42,221 nucleotides of DNA, taken from an uncultured Myxococcales bacterium. GTDB taxonomy: Bacteria; Myxococcota_A; Polyangia; Palsa-1104; JAEUJZ01. Below are positions 25,912 to 33,216 of this stretch, one piece after another. A model generated the notes under the pieces. That model was given only the letters and a program-made list of their open reading frames with translations, made no database searches and was not told where the DNA came from. The stretch lies in assembly GCA_937859535.1 (NCBI GenBank), contig CALLYL010000240.1:1-42221 (forward strand). The letters run 5' to 3'. Positions within the stretch are counted from its first letter, which is position 1. Each line of letters opens with the position of its first letter. The position numbers and the translations under genes were made by a program.

Positions 25912-26553
25912 CTAAGGGGTAGAAGTCTGAGCCTTGCGTAGAGGAGCAAACACCGATCGGTACTCGTTTTTGCCAACACGATAGTATTTGAGCTTCGACC
26001 ATTCGTCGTCCGAGAACAAGTCTTCTTCGCAGCGCGAATCCCAGACGGTGAGCGCGCCAGAACTCTGCGGTTGGGTGATCAAAATTCTTACGGCACGGGG
26101 ATCTCGATCGCGCAGCATCAGCAGGCGAGCCTTGCGGGCGACGGCATCGAGGCTGTCGACCTCAAGCGGTGGCTCATCGGTCTGCTCGTTAAACGACGAC
26201 GGCAGTTGAAAACTAACCAGGCCTTGGACGTTGGCGGAGTAGGCGGCAACGGCGGTGAGGGTCTGGGGTGACATCGTGCGCGCCAGCTCGTTACTGCAGC
26301 TCGGGGGCGGCTGGCCTTCACTGCATGGTGCCGTCGCCGCTGCCGGCCCGCCACAGACCTGCACCGATAGATCACGGTACGCAATTGGTGCGCCCATTGC
26401 GTCGGTTCGCTTGCCGATGAGTGATACGTCGACACATGCCGCCTGACGGAGCGTACACGGGTCACTTGTTTCGCAGCCGCTCGTCGAGCACATCCCGAGC
26501 ATTCCGAATAGCAGCCCGACGGAAAAAAGACGCTTGCCAAGTTCCATGACCAT
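25912..26553 (-). CDS. Uncharacterised secreted, Cys-containing protein (possible lipoprotein)
   Basis: Not recognised. The N terminus from ATG 26553 (MVMELGKRLFSVGLLFGMLG) is an export signal; the region STSGCETSDPC could hold a lipidated Cys27, although the lipobox is imperfect (Thr at -3). The mature part has several Cys (CTLRQAACVDVSL, QVCGGPAAATAPC, PPSCSNE) that probably form disulfides, then a region with strands such as VRILITQPQSSGALTVWDSRC. The frame stays open to 26718, but the extra residues have no ribosome site and do not resemble a signal peptide. The short-Cys-rich plus small beta layout is typical of lipoproteins in this bacterial group, function unknown. Confidence 0.65.
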   Translation of the reverse strand: MVMELGKRLFSVGLLFGMLGMCSTSGCETSDPCTLRQAACVDVSLIGKRTDAMGAPIAYRDLSVQVCGGPAAATAPCSEGQPPPSCSNELARTMSPQTLTAVAAYSANVQGLVSFQLPSSFNEQTDEPPLEVDSLDAVARKARLLMLRDRDPRAVRILITQPQSSGALTVWDSRCEEDLFSDDEWSKLKYYRVGKNEYRSVFAPLRKAQTSTP

Positions 26554-26872
26554 GGCCGCGCAACCTACCATAGGTTCACGGGCCCGCCATAAGTCAATGT
26601 GAGTCGTTGTCCCGGGTGTCGATGATTCGGTAGATAGCAGCCTCGACAACAGGACCGATGATCCGACTTTTCGCAGGCTGTGCAGGAATCGCAGTTGTGC
26701 TATAAAGGCGGCCTTCAAGGTCGGCTGATGCTAGGCATCAAGTTTTTCTTCGCACCAAGTCAGGTTCTACCTTCGACGGTGGTTTGTGCCCCGCTTCGAT
26801 CGGGCGCTCTCTCTGTCAGAGGCGTGGTGATCAGATAGTCCCCCGATGGGACTGCCATATGAGGACTGGCCG
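26554..26872. other. Intergenic region between a secreted-protein gene and a diguanylate cyclase
   Basis: About 320 bp separating divergent genes. It holds a TATAAA at 26701-26706, a GCCTT/AAGG-type short dyad just after it, and an intrinsic terminator at 26726-26750 on the plus strand. No gene, tRNA or recognised riboswitch is visible; in particular it lacks the conserved core of the known cyclic di-GMP-I riboswitch. The terminator without an upstream plus-strand gene hints at a short RNA or an attenuated leader. Confidence 0.5.
26726..26750 (+). terminator. Intrinsic terminator upstream of the diguanylate cyclase gene
   Basis: TGATGC (26726-26731), loop TAG, GCATCA (26735-26740), then AGTTTTTCTT. 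This is a textbook plus-strand terminator shape with a 6-bp stem. No plus-strand coding gene ends before it, so it most likely terminates or attenuates the leader of the gene starting at 26873, or ends a small RNA starting near the TATAAA at 26701. Confidence 0.6.
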
Positions 26873-27970
26873 GTGCGTGAATTCATCCTGTGCCTAGACG
26901 ACCAAGAGTGGGAGCTGTTGCGATTGCGACAGCAGCTCCTCGCCCGCTTCGGCGAGCGTTGTATCGTCGAGAGCTTGCAGTCCCCAACTGCGCTGCTTCA
27001 CCGGCTCGACGAACTTGAGCAGCGGGGCGAACAGGTGGCGCTGCTTCTCATCGGTGGTCAGATCCTGCACGAAGGGGGGCTGGAGGCGCTCATCGAACTC
27101 CATCAGCGGGTGCCGCAGGCGGGCAAGCTGTTACTCATGGCGTCTCCGCAGGATGAGCTGGTGACCCTGTCCGTGAGTCACGCAGGCGTCTGCCATTACG
27201 TGGTGCGACCGTTTGAAGAAGCCCAGCTTCACCTGTGCGTGGAGTCGATCCTGCGGGAACAGCGGCTCCAGCGGACCAGTGAAACGTTGCTGCATACGCT
27301 GCGCGAACAGCAGAAGCAGTTAGAAGCAGTGCAGCAGGACGTCGACGCGAGAGTTCGCGAACGAACGCGGGCGCTCGAAGAGGCGAACCGCCGTTTGACC
27401 CAGCTTGCGGCGACCGACGGACTCACTGGATTGCACAACCATCGCTACCTGCAAGAACACTTGGTGCTGGAAGTCGAGCGCTCCCTGCGAACCGGCATTC
27501 CGCTGGGAATGCTGATGGTCGATGTCGATCACTTTCGGCAGTACAACAATCGCTTCGGGCACCAGACCGGAGATGAGGTATTGCGACGGGTGGCGCGCCT
27601 CATTGCCGAACACCGTCGTGTCAATGACGTCGTCGCTCGCTACGGTGGCGAAGAGTTCGCGCTGCTGCTGATCAACGCGGATCACCGCGTGGCCTCGAAT
27701 ATTGGCGAGCGCTTGCGAGCACGGGTCGCCGCAGAACGTTTCCCACAGACCCACGAGCTGCCCGGCGGCATGCTGACCATATCGGTGGGTGTCGCAAGCT
27801 GTCCCACCGATGGAACCTCGGCAGCGAGTCTATTGCAAGCCGCTGATGCCGCGCTGTTTCGGGCCAAGCAGGGGGGTCGGAACCGTGTTTGCATTGCCGG
27901 GGAGCCACCGCTGTTCGGGGAGCCGAAAGCCGTTCGACTTCAGACCGCTCGAGTCAGCAAGAGCGGCTGA
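26873..27970 (+). CDS. Diguanylate cyclase with degenerate receiver domain
   Basis: Protein of 365 aa. Residues 1-120 have the receiver-like alternation of strands and helices but lack its chemistry: the usual phospho-Asp position reads ALLLIGGQIL (no Asp) and the conserved Lys-Pro is Arg-Pro (VVRPF). It is therefore a pseudo-receiver, not switched by phosphorylation in the usual way. A coiled coil (about 125-178) leads to a complete GGDEF domain with DVDHFRQYN, the I-site RVND (249-252) and GGEEF (258-262). GTG 26873 is preferred because GAGG lies about 8 nt upstream; ATG 26846 in the same frame has no ribosome site. It is the second diguanylate cyclase of the window, both with I-sites. Confidence 0.9.
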   Translation: MREFILCLDDQEWELLRLRQQLLARFGERCIVESLQSPTALLHRLDELEQRGEQVALLLIGGQILHEGGLEALIELHQRVPQAGKLLLMASPQDELVTLSVSHAGVCHYVVRPFEEAQLHLCVESILREQRLQRTSETLLHTLREQQKQLEAVQQDVDARVRERTRALEEANRRLTQLAATDGLTGLHNHRYLQEHLVLEVERSLRTGIPLGMLMVDVDHFRQYNNRFGHQTGDEVLRRVARLIAEHRRVNDVVARYGGEEFALLLINADHRVASNIGERLRARVAAERFPQTHELPGGMLTISVGVASCPTDGTSAASLLQAADAALFRAKQGGRNRVCIAGEPPLFGEPKAVRLQTARVSKSG

Positions 27971-28030
27971 GCGGGGCCGAGGTTGGGACCGAGGCTTCCC
28001 ATTTGCGACGACCCTTGCTAGGTTGCCGCC

Positions 28031-28450
28031 ATGGTAGTTTCGACGGCCCGGGCGCTATACGCCGACACCGATCAAATGGGGATCGTAAACCACGCGGTGG
28101 CGCTGCGCTGGTTCGAGCAAGCGCGGGCCGAGTGGCTGCGGCGGCTTGGGTACTCGTATCACGAGATGGAAGCCGAGGGCATGCTGCTGCCCGTCTACGA
28201 ACTGCAAGTGCGTTACCACAAGTCGGCACGCTACGATCAGGTTGTGCTGCTCGACGCGATGCTGCGTCAGCCGGGGCCGGTGCGGGTGATCTTCGACTAC
28301 AAGATCCTCGACTCGGACAGCCGAGAGCTGCTGATCGCTGGCACCACCCATCACGCGGTCGTCGGTCGCAATGGTCGCCCGCGTCGGCTCTCGGAGTCGA
28401 TGCAGACGTTGCTTTCTCGCGGCAAGCTAGCCGACAGTGAGCAGCCTTAA
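28031..28450 (+). CDS. YbgC/4-hydroxybenzoyl-CoA-type acyl-CoA thioesterase
   Basis: Hotdog-fold thioesterase of 139 aa. The catalytic segment YADTDQMGIVNHAVALRWFEQAR carries the expected Asp (Asp14) in the DxxGxVxH pattern of the 4HBT/YbgC group, followed by the typical LPVYELQVRYHKSARYDQ strand. It hydrolyses an acyl-CoA or acyl-ACP; the actual substrate is not predictable. In many Gram-negative bacteria ybgC heads the tol-pal operon, but no tol gene is here; the neighbour is glpX, 55 bp downstream of this gene. Confidence 0.88.
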   Translation: MVVSTARALYADTDQMGIVNHAVALRWFEQARAEWLRRLGYSYHEMEAEGMLLPVYELQVRYHKSARYDQVVLLDAMLRQPGPVRVIFDYKILDSDSRELLIAGTTHHAVVGRNGRPRRLSESMQTLLSRGKLADSEQP

Positions 28451-28505
28451 CGCATCGAACCCGTTGGCGTCTTGGCTCCCTATTCTCGACAAGGAGAACG
28501 TACAG

Positions 28506-29498
28506 ATGGATCGCAACTTAGCGTTAGAGATGGTTCGTGTCACCGAGGCGGCGGCGCTTTCGTCGGCGCGGATGATGGGACGAGGCGATCGCAAAGCAGC
28601 AGATCAAGCGGCCGTCGACGCGATGCGGCGCGCTTTCGACTCCGTCGAGATCAAAGGCACCGTCGTGATCGGCGAAGGCGAGCGCGATGAAGCGCCGATG
28701 CTGTACATCGGTGAGCGCGTCGGGAGCGGCTGGAATCATCCCGATCATCATGCTCCGCGAGTCGATATCGCTGTCGATCCGCTGGAGGGTACCAACTTGT
28801 GTGCGACTGGGCAGCCGGACTCGATCGCAGTCATTGCGGTGGCTGACGACGGTCAATTCTTGAACGCGCCCGATACCTACATGCACAAGATCGTCGTCGG
28901 ACCGTGGGCTCGCGGGGCGATCGATATCGCGAAGTCACCGACCTGGAACCTATCTGCGGTCGCCGAGGCCAAACGCTGCGCGGTGTCCGACCTAACCGTC
29001 GTCATCTTAGAGCGAGATCGTCACATCGAGCTGATCGCTGAAGTGCGTAAGGCCGGAGCACGGATTCGTCTCATCAGCGATGGCGATGTGGCGCCCGCAG
29101 TGGCGGCGACCCAGCCCGATAGTGGCATCGACATTTTGCTCGGCACCGGCGGTGCTCCCGAAGGTGTGCTGGCCGCTGCGGCCGTGCGCTGCATGGGTGG
29201 GGATATGCAAGGTCAGTTGCGCTGGCGCAATAACGATGAAATCCGACGAGCCGAAAAGATGGGCATCAAGGATCCAAGCCGGATCTATCAGCTTGAAGAC
29301 CTTGCGCAGGGTCAGGTGATGTTCGCGGCGACCGGCGTGACCGACGGTAGCTTGCTCCGAGGGGTGCGCTTCCTGGGCGGCGCGGCATCGACTCACTCGG
29401 TCGTCATGCGTAGCAAGAGCGGCACCATCCGCTTCATCGAAGCCCGCCACCACATTGGCACCAAGCCGGGCCTCGAGTTCCTCCGCGCCCGCACCTAA
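28506..29498 (+). CDS. glpX: Class II fructose-1,6-bisphosphatase
   Basis: Gluconeogenic phosphatase of 330 aa that converts fructose 1,6-bisphosphate to fructose 6-phosphate with divalent metal. It aligns from MDRNLALEMVRVTEAAALSSARMMGRGDRKAAD onward, with VVIGEGERDEAPMLYIGE and the metal/phosphate signature DPLEGTNLCATGQP, and LGTGGAPEGVLAAAA. The frame is open to 28437, overlapping the thioesterase end, but ATG 28506 with AAGGAG 9 nt upstream gives the usual N terminus. Some class II enzymes also act on sedoheptulose 1,7-bisphosphate; that cannot be decided here. Confidence 0.96.
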   Translation: MDRNLALEMVRVTEAAALSSARMMGRGDRKAADQAAVDAMRRAFDSVEIKGTVVIGEGERDEAPMLYIGERVGSGWNHPDHHAPRVDIAVDPLEGTNLCATGQPDSIAVIAVADDGQFLNAPDTYMHKIVVGPWARGAIDIAKSPTWNLSAVAEAKRCAVSDLTVVILERDRHIELIAEVRKAGARIRLISDGDVAPAVAATQPDSGIDILLGTGGAPEGVLAAAAVRCMGGDMQGQLRWRNNDEIRRAEKMGIKDPSRIYQLEDLAQGQVMFAATGVTDGSLLRGVRFLGGAASTHSVVMRSKSGTIRFIEARHHIGTKPGLEFLRART

Positions 29499-29638
29499 CG
29501 ATCCGAGCGGCTTCACACTTCTTTACGGTCTCCAAACGGACGCTTAACAGTGCCTAGCTACGGTTAGGGACAGATAAGCACTGAGCCACGAAACGCGGGT
29601 TGCGGGTCGGCGGCTCGGTCCAAAAAGGGAGAACGAGT

Positions 29639-30181
29639 ATGTGTGGATTCATCCTGGGTTCGATCTGTCTGGTGGCGTTGGCTAAGGTTCTACGTGGCGG
29701 TTGCCGGGGTCGCTGGCGCGGTGGGTGTGGTGGTGGGGGATGTGGTGGCGGTGGATGTGGCGGCGGGTGGCATCGTCACGGACATGGGCACGGCAACAGC
29801 GCAGAAGGCGGAGAGGGCCAGGAATCGTTTGGTGGCTCGCGGATGGGCGACTTCTTACTGCGTCGTGTCTCATCCGAGCTGAATGCAACGCCTGCTCAAG
29901 AAAAAGCGCTGCGTGAGGTGTTGGGCAACCTCCGCGAAGTGATGAGCAAGAACCGTGACGTCCTGAGGGCTGCCCGTGGCGATGTCGCCCGCACCCTGCG
30001 CAGCGAGTCGTTCAGCGAGGAAGCCCTGGCCGAAGCTGTGACGAGACACGATGAGGCCCACGATGCGTTGCGCAAAGCCATGGTCGATGCCATCGCCAAG
30101 CTGCACACGACCTTCGACGCCGATCAGCGTGAGCGACTCGCCAACCTGATCGCCAACGGCCCCTTCTTTGGTCGCTGGTAG
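29639..30181 (+). CDS. Cys/Gly/His-rich Spy/CpxP-like periplasmic metal-sensing protein
   Basis: Protein of 180 aa. A short hydrophobic N-terminal helix (about 3-18) is followed by a low-complexity stretch of Gly with Cys at 22, 30, 35 and 40 in near-regular CGGGG units and a His cluster (45, 47, 49, 51), a strong candidate metal-binding tail. Residues 70-175 are a helical domain of the Spy/CpxP/heavy-metal-resistance type (LNATPAQEKALREVLGNLREV; TTFDADQRERLANLI in the LTxxQ position). It may detect or buffer thiophilic or transition metals in the envelope. ATG 29639 has a GGGAG ribosome site. Gene order (this protein, a tiny Cys/His protein, regulator, kinase) suggests it modulates the two-component system downstream, as CpxP does for CpxA. 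The metal is unknown. Confidence 0.75.
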   Translation: MCGFILGSICLVALAKVLRGGCRGRWRGGCGGGGCGGGGCGGGWHRHGHGHGNSAEGGEGQESFGGSRMGDFLLRRVSSELNATPAQEKALREVLGNLREVMSKNRDVLRAARGDVARTLRSESFSEEALAEAVTRHDEAHDALRKAMVDAIAKLHTTFDADQRERLANLIANGPFFGRW

Positions 30182-30197
30182 AAGCACCGACCTCGAT

Positions 30198-30234
30198 GGC
30201 GAGGGGTGACTGTCGCAGGCGACGGCCCCTCGCC
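30198..30234 (+). other. Large intercistronic hairpin
   Basis: GGCGAGGGG (30198-30206) pairs perfectly with CCCCTCGCC (30226-30234), and inside the loop GTCGC (30212-30216) pairs with GCGAC (30219-30223). It lies 17 bp after the Spy-like gene and has no U-tract. It probably shields the upstream mRNA from decay or partly limits read-through, giving more of the metal-binding protein than of the regulators. Confidence 0.55.
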
Positions 30235-30296
30235 AATAGAACCGAAAACGACGTGACCGGAAGCCCCGGACAGAGTTTCGTCAGGAGAAAACGACC

Positions 30297-30515
30297 ATGC
30301 GACGCAAAATTGTCATCGCCTTGCTAGGACTCGGTGTGATTGCAGGCTTCGGCGGTGAGATCGCCCGTATTCGCTACATGCATCGTGGCGGTGCGCCCTT
30401 GTCGCGCTTTTGTCATCGCGACCACTGCTGCAAAGGTGGCCATAGCGATGCTGCGCCAGCGACGAATCCGAGTGCCACTCCGCCTGCTGCGGAAGCCGCT
30501 CCACCCGCCAAGTAG
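30297..30515 (+). CDS. Tiny membrane protein with Cys/His cluster
   Basis: Protein of 72 aa, not recognised. A basic start and one transmembrane helix (IVIALLGLGVIAGFGGEIARI) are followed by FCHRDHCCKGGH, with Cys39, His40, His43, Cys44, Cys45 and His49 as possible metal ligands, and then an Ala/Pro tail. A GGAG ribosome site lies about 8 nt before ATG 30297. Lying between a Cys/Gly/His-rich periplasmic protein and a two-component system, it probably belongs to the same metal or redox response. Length and composition would let automatic annotation miss it, but the ribosome site and conserved operon context make it credible. Confidence 0.65.
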   Translation: MRRKIVIALLGLGVIAGFGGEIARIRYMHRGGAPLSRFCHRDHCCKGGHSDAAPATNPSATPPAAEAAPPAK

Positions 30516-30565
30516 ACACCGCCCTTCGTCCGTGAAAGGCTCAGCCCCAAAGGAGCTTGTCGGTC

Positions 30566-31258
30566 ATGGCCGAGATTCGCGCCCTGCTCATCGACGACGA
30601 CGGCCGCATCGCCGAGTTACTCAAGACCTTTTTGGGCCAAAACGGCGTCGCTGTCGAACACCGCAGCGACGGACACAGCGGCCTGCGGCTTCTTGAAAAC
30701 GCCAGCTTCGATGTGGTTCTCCTCGACGTGATGATGCCCGGCATCGACGGTCTTGAGGTCTGTCGCCGCATCCGCAGCAAAGGCGGCCGCGTCCCGATCA
30801 TCATGCTCACCGCTCGTGGCGACGAAGCCGACCGCGTTGTCGGTCTCGAACTGGGGGCCGATGATTACCTCGCCAAGCCATTTAGTCCCCGTGAGCTACT
30901 TGCCCGCATTCGTGCCTTGCTCCGACGAGCGCAGCCCGGCCAAGATGGCGAGCGTCTCGTCGTAGCTGGTATCGCGTTCGATATCGCTTCCCGTCGGGTT
31001 CTCAGCGAAGGTCGAGAAGTCGACATCACCGGACTCGAATACGATCTACTGCTGGCCTTGGCCAAGCGCGCCGGACGGGTGGTTCCTCGCGATGCACTGC
31101 TATCGCTTGCTGGTCGAGACGATGTCATCGTTGGTGAACGCACGGTCGATGTCCACATCTCGCATCTTCGCGCCAAGCTCGGGGACGATCCCAAGTCACC
31201 GAAGCTCATCAAGACCGTTCGCGGTGTCGGCTACGTGCTCGCCAAGGAGCGCGAGTGA
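30566..31258 (+). CDS. OmpR/PhoB-family response regulator
   Basis: DNA-binding regulator of 230 aa. The receiver domain has the acidic pocket (Asp10-Asp12), phospho-Asp54 in VVLLDVMMPGIDG, Thr in MLTARGDE and Lys104 in YLAKPF; the C-terminal winged helix ends EKLIKTVRGVGYVLA-like (KLIKTVRGVGYVLAKE). The region ITGLEYDLLLALAKRAGRVVPRD is typical of the CpxR/RstA branch. ATG 30566 has AAGGAG 10 nt upstream. The stop overlaps the kinase GTG start (GTGA), so the pair is translationally coupled. The adjacent Spy/CpxP-like gene suggests a CpxR-like envelope or metal stress role, by analogy. Confidence 0.95.
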   Translation: MAEIRALLIDDDGRIAELLKTFLGQNGVAVEHRSDGHSGLRLLENASFDVVLLDVMMPGIDGLEVCRRIRSKGGRVPIIMLTARGDEADRVVGLELGADDYLAKPFSPRELLARIRALLRRAQPGQDGERLVVAGIAFDIASRRVLSEGREVDITGLEYDLLLALAKRAGRVVPRDALLSLAGRDDVIVGERTVDVHISHLRAKLGDDPKSPKLIKTVRGVGYVLAKERE

Positions 31259-32538
31259 GAGACTTTCATCAAAGACCCTGCCAACCTGCGACCCGTCGAG
31301 ATCGGATGCGGTATTACTTCCGAGCCCGGCTGCGCAGGCGGCTGTTTGTGTGGCTGACGCTGGCGATCATGACCACGCTAGTAGCGGTGGTGCTGGTGCT
31401 GCGAGCGACGGGCAGTGGCAATGACTGGCGCAGTCATCAGCAAGGGGTGGCTCGGTTTGTGTCGGGGCTGCTACTTCCGGTGTGGGATGATCCCCCGGCG
31501 CGGCTGCGGGTGCAGCAGAGCATGGGCCACGACCTCGGGGTAGCGACGCGAGTGGTGTTGCCTTCGGGGGAACTGCTCGATGGGCACGACTTCCCAGGGC
31601 GCTGCCGCTTTCCGTTTCGGGCACCCCTTTTGCGCGACGGAGTGCTGCTCGGACGGGCCGAGCTGTGCTTTGACTCGGGTATGGGGCGAGCACCGTGGCA
31701 GCGGACGCTCCTGGCGCTGCTGGCGGCGGTGGGTGTGCTGTGGGGACTGGCCGGTTGGGTGTCGCATCGAGTCGGGCAGCCGCTGAGCGAGCTGGCCGAT
31801 GTCGCCCGTCAACTGGGTGAGGGCAAGCTCGACCGGCGAGCGCGGCTTCGGCATGGCGAGGTCGGCGAGGTCGGTGAGCTGTCGCTGGCCATCAACGAAA
31901 TGGCGAGTCGGATCGAGCAGCAGTTGAAGGACCAGCGCGAGCTATTGGCGGCGGTGTCGCACGAGCTACGGACCCCGCTGACCCGGATTCGCTTGCTACT
32001 AGAAATGGCGCGGGATGGCAACCAACACCACCTCGATGAGATCGACCAAGAAGTCGTCGAAATGGATCAGCTCGTGGGCGAGCTGTTGGCGCAGGCCCGA
32101 CTCGACTTTTCAGCGCTGTCGAGGCGCACGGTCAGTGCGCACGATCTGGCGGCACGGGCGTTGTCGCGGGCGGCCCTTCCCGAGAGTCTGCTTGTCGCTG
32201 AAAACGTGTCTCTGTCGGCGGATGCGACCTTGTTATCTCGGGCGCTGTCGGCGCTGCTCGACAATGCCAAAAAGCACGGAGCCCCACCGATCGTGCTGCG
32301 GGTCGAGCGTGTGGCCGAAGCCGTGCGTTTTTCCGTCGAAGATCATGGCGCAGGTTTTTCCGAAGGCGAAGAGAGCCGGGCCTTTGAAGCGTTTCGCCGA
32401 GGTTCCCGCGATGGGGGCGGTCTGGGCCTAGGGATGTCGCTGGTCCGGCGCATCGCCGAAGCCCACGGTGGTCGGGTGTTTGCGAAAAATGGTGAGTCAG
32501 GCGGGGCCATCGTTGGGTTTGAGCTACCGCTCGCCTAA
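31255..32538 (+). CDS. Membrane sensor histidine kinase
   Basis: Protein of 427 aa that should phosphorylate the regulator encoded just upstream. Two transmembrane helices (about 29-50 and 150-170) enclose a periplasmic sensor of roughly 100 residues with His61, His92, His111, Cys117 and Cys138, which could bind metal. A HAMP linker (about 171-225) is followed by the HisKA domain with His236 in SHELRTPLTRIR and an ATPase domain with N box ALLDNAKKHG, G1 VEDHGAGFSE and G2 GGGLGLGMSLVRRI. The start is GTG 31255, overlapping the regulator stop by 4 nt; ATG 31306 is an alternative without loss of domains. The gene is convergent with the DUF4384-like lipoprotein 14 bp away. Confidence 0.94.
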   Translation: MRDFHQRPCQPATRRDRMRYYFRARLRRRLFVWLTLAIMTTLVAVVLVLRATGSGNDWRSHQQGVARFVSGLLLPVWDDPPARLRVQQSMGHDLGVATRVVLPSGELLDGHDFPGRCRFPFRAPLLRDGVLLGRAELCFDSGMGRAPWQRTLLALLAAVGVLWGLAGWVSHRVGQPLSELADVARQLGEGKLDRRARLRHGEVGEVGELSLAINEMASRIEQQLKDQRELLAAVSHELRTPLTRIRLLLEMARDGNQHHLDEIDQEVVEMDQLVGELLAQARLDFSALSRRTVSAHDLAARALSRAALPESLLVAENVSLSADATLLSRALSALLDNAKKHGAPPIVLRVERVAEAVRFSVEDHGAGFSEGEESRAFEAFRRGSRDGGGLGLGMSLVRRIAEAHGGRVFAKNGESGGAIVGFELPLA

Positions 32539-32552
32539 ACGCGATCTGTCCA

Positions 32553-33173
32553 TTACTCCGAGCGCAATACCAGTGTCCGCACCGTAACCGAGTCGCTCCA
32601 TCCTGCTGAATTCATACAGGGGCCAAGGATGGTGTTGCCGCCACGCGATTCTCGAGCCGGGGGCTTTCCGGTGTCTCCCCCAGAAGTAGAGGAACCGCTG
32701 GAACTGTCCTTGCCATCCTTCGTCGGTTCGGGATCGCCACGTCCTCCGCCATCGGAACAAGGAAGACGCAGGAGTTGCTTGAGCATGGGTGCAGTTGGGG
32801 TGGCACTCACGGCGAGTACAATGGGCAGTTCAGATTCCTTCACTCCCGGCGGCGCATTTCGCGGAACAGTGACGCGCAGTGACTGATTGGCTGGGAGTAG
32901 CGCGTTGCCCACGTTCGTGAGTGCTTGCGAGATCCCAGCAGCGGCGTACAGCACTGCGGTCACGTAGGACGGACGATCCACTCGAATGTCGAGCACAGCT
33001 TCCTGCCGGGCACCTAGCACATCTGTAGCCACAAGAGGACTTAGGCCGCCGCTCTTCGCATCCTTCCGAAACACATCAATCGTGACAGAAGGACTTCCAC
33101 TTTTTTGTATTGGAGCAGCGCATCCGACGCCCAATACGACACACCACATCAACAAGGCCAAGCATCGAGACAT
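32553..33173 (-). CDS. DUF4384-like lipoprotein
   Basis: Lipoprotein of 206 aa with signal peptide MSRCLALLMWCVVLGVGC (lipobox VGC, Cys18). Residues 30-130 resemble DUF4384 domains: a strand-rich segment LDIRVDRPSYVTAVLYAAAG, a LLPANQSLRVTVP segment and PIVLAVSATP near the end. A Gly/Ser/Asp linker and a Cys-containing C terminus follow. ATG 33173 has GAGG 6 nt upstream; the frame extends to 33329 but that part overlaps the preceding kinase gene. It starts 43 bp after the kinase-FGE gene and is the last gene of the sigma54/kinase operon. DUF4384 also occurs at the C terminus of the caspase-family protein at the right end, which links the two halves of this locus. Confidence 0.68.
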   Translation of the reverse strand: MSRCLALLMWCVVLGVGCAAPIQKSGSPSVTIDVFRKDAKSGGLSPLVATDVLGARQEAVLDIRVDRPSYVTAVLYAAAGISQALTNVGNALLPANQSLRVTVPRNAPPGVKESELPIVLAVSATPTAPMLKQLLRLPCSDGGGRGDPEPTKDGKDSSSGSSTSGGDTGKPPARESRGGNTILGPCMNSAGWSDSVTVRTLVLRSE

Positions 33174-33216
33174 CACGAACCTCGAACGACACACCCGCAT
33201 CGGGTGATGGAGAGCG

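Noticed and set aside
26554-26872. Cyclic di-GMP riboswitch before the diguanylate cyclase
   Set aside because: The conserved core of the known cyclic di-GMP-I aptamer is not present.
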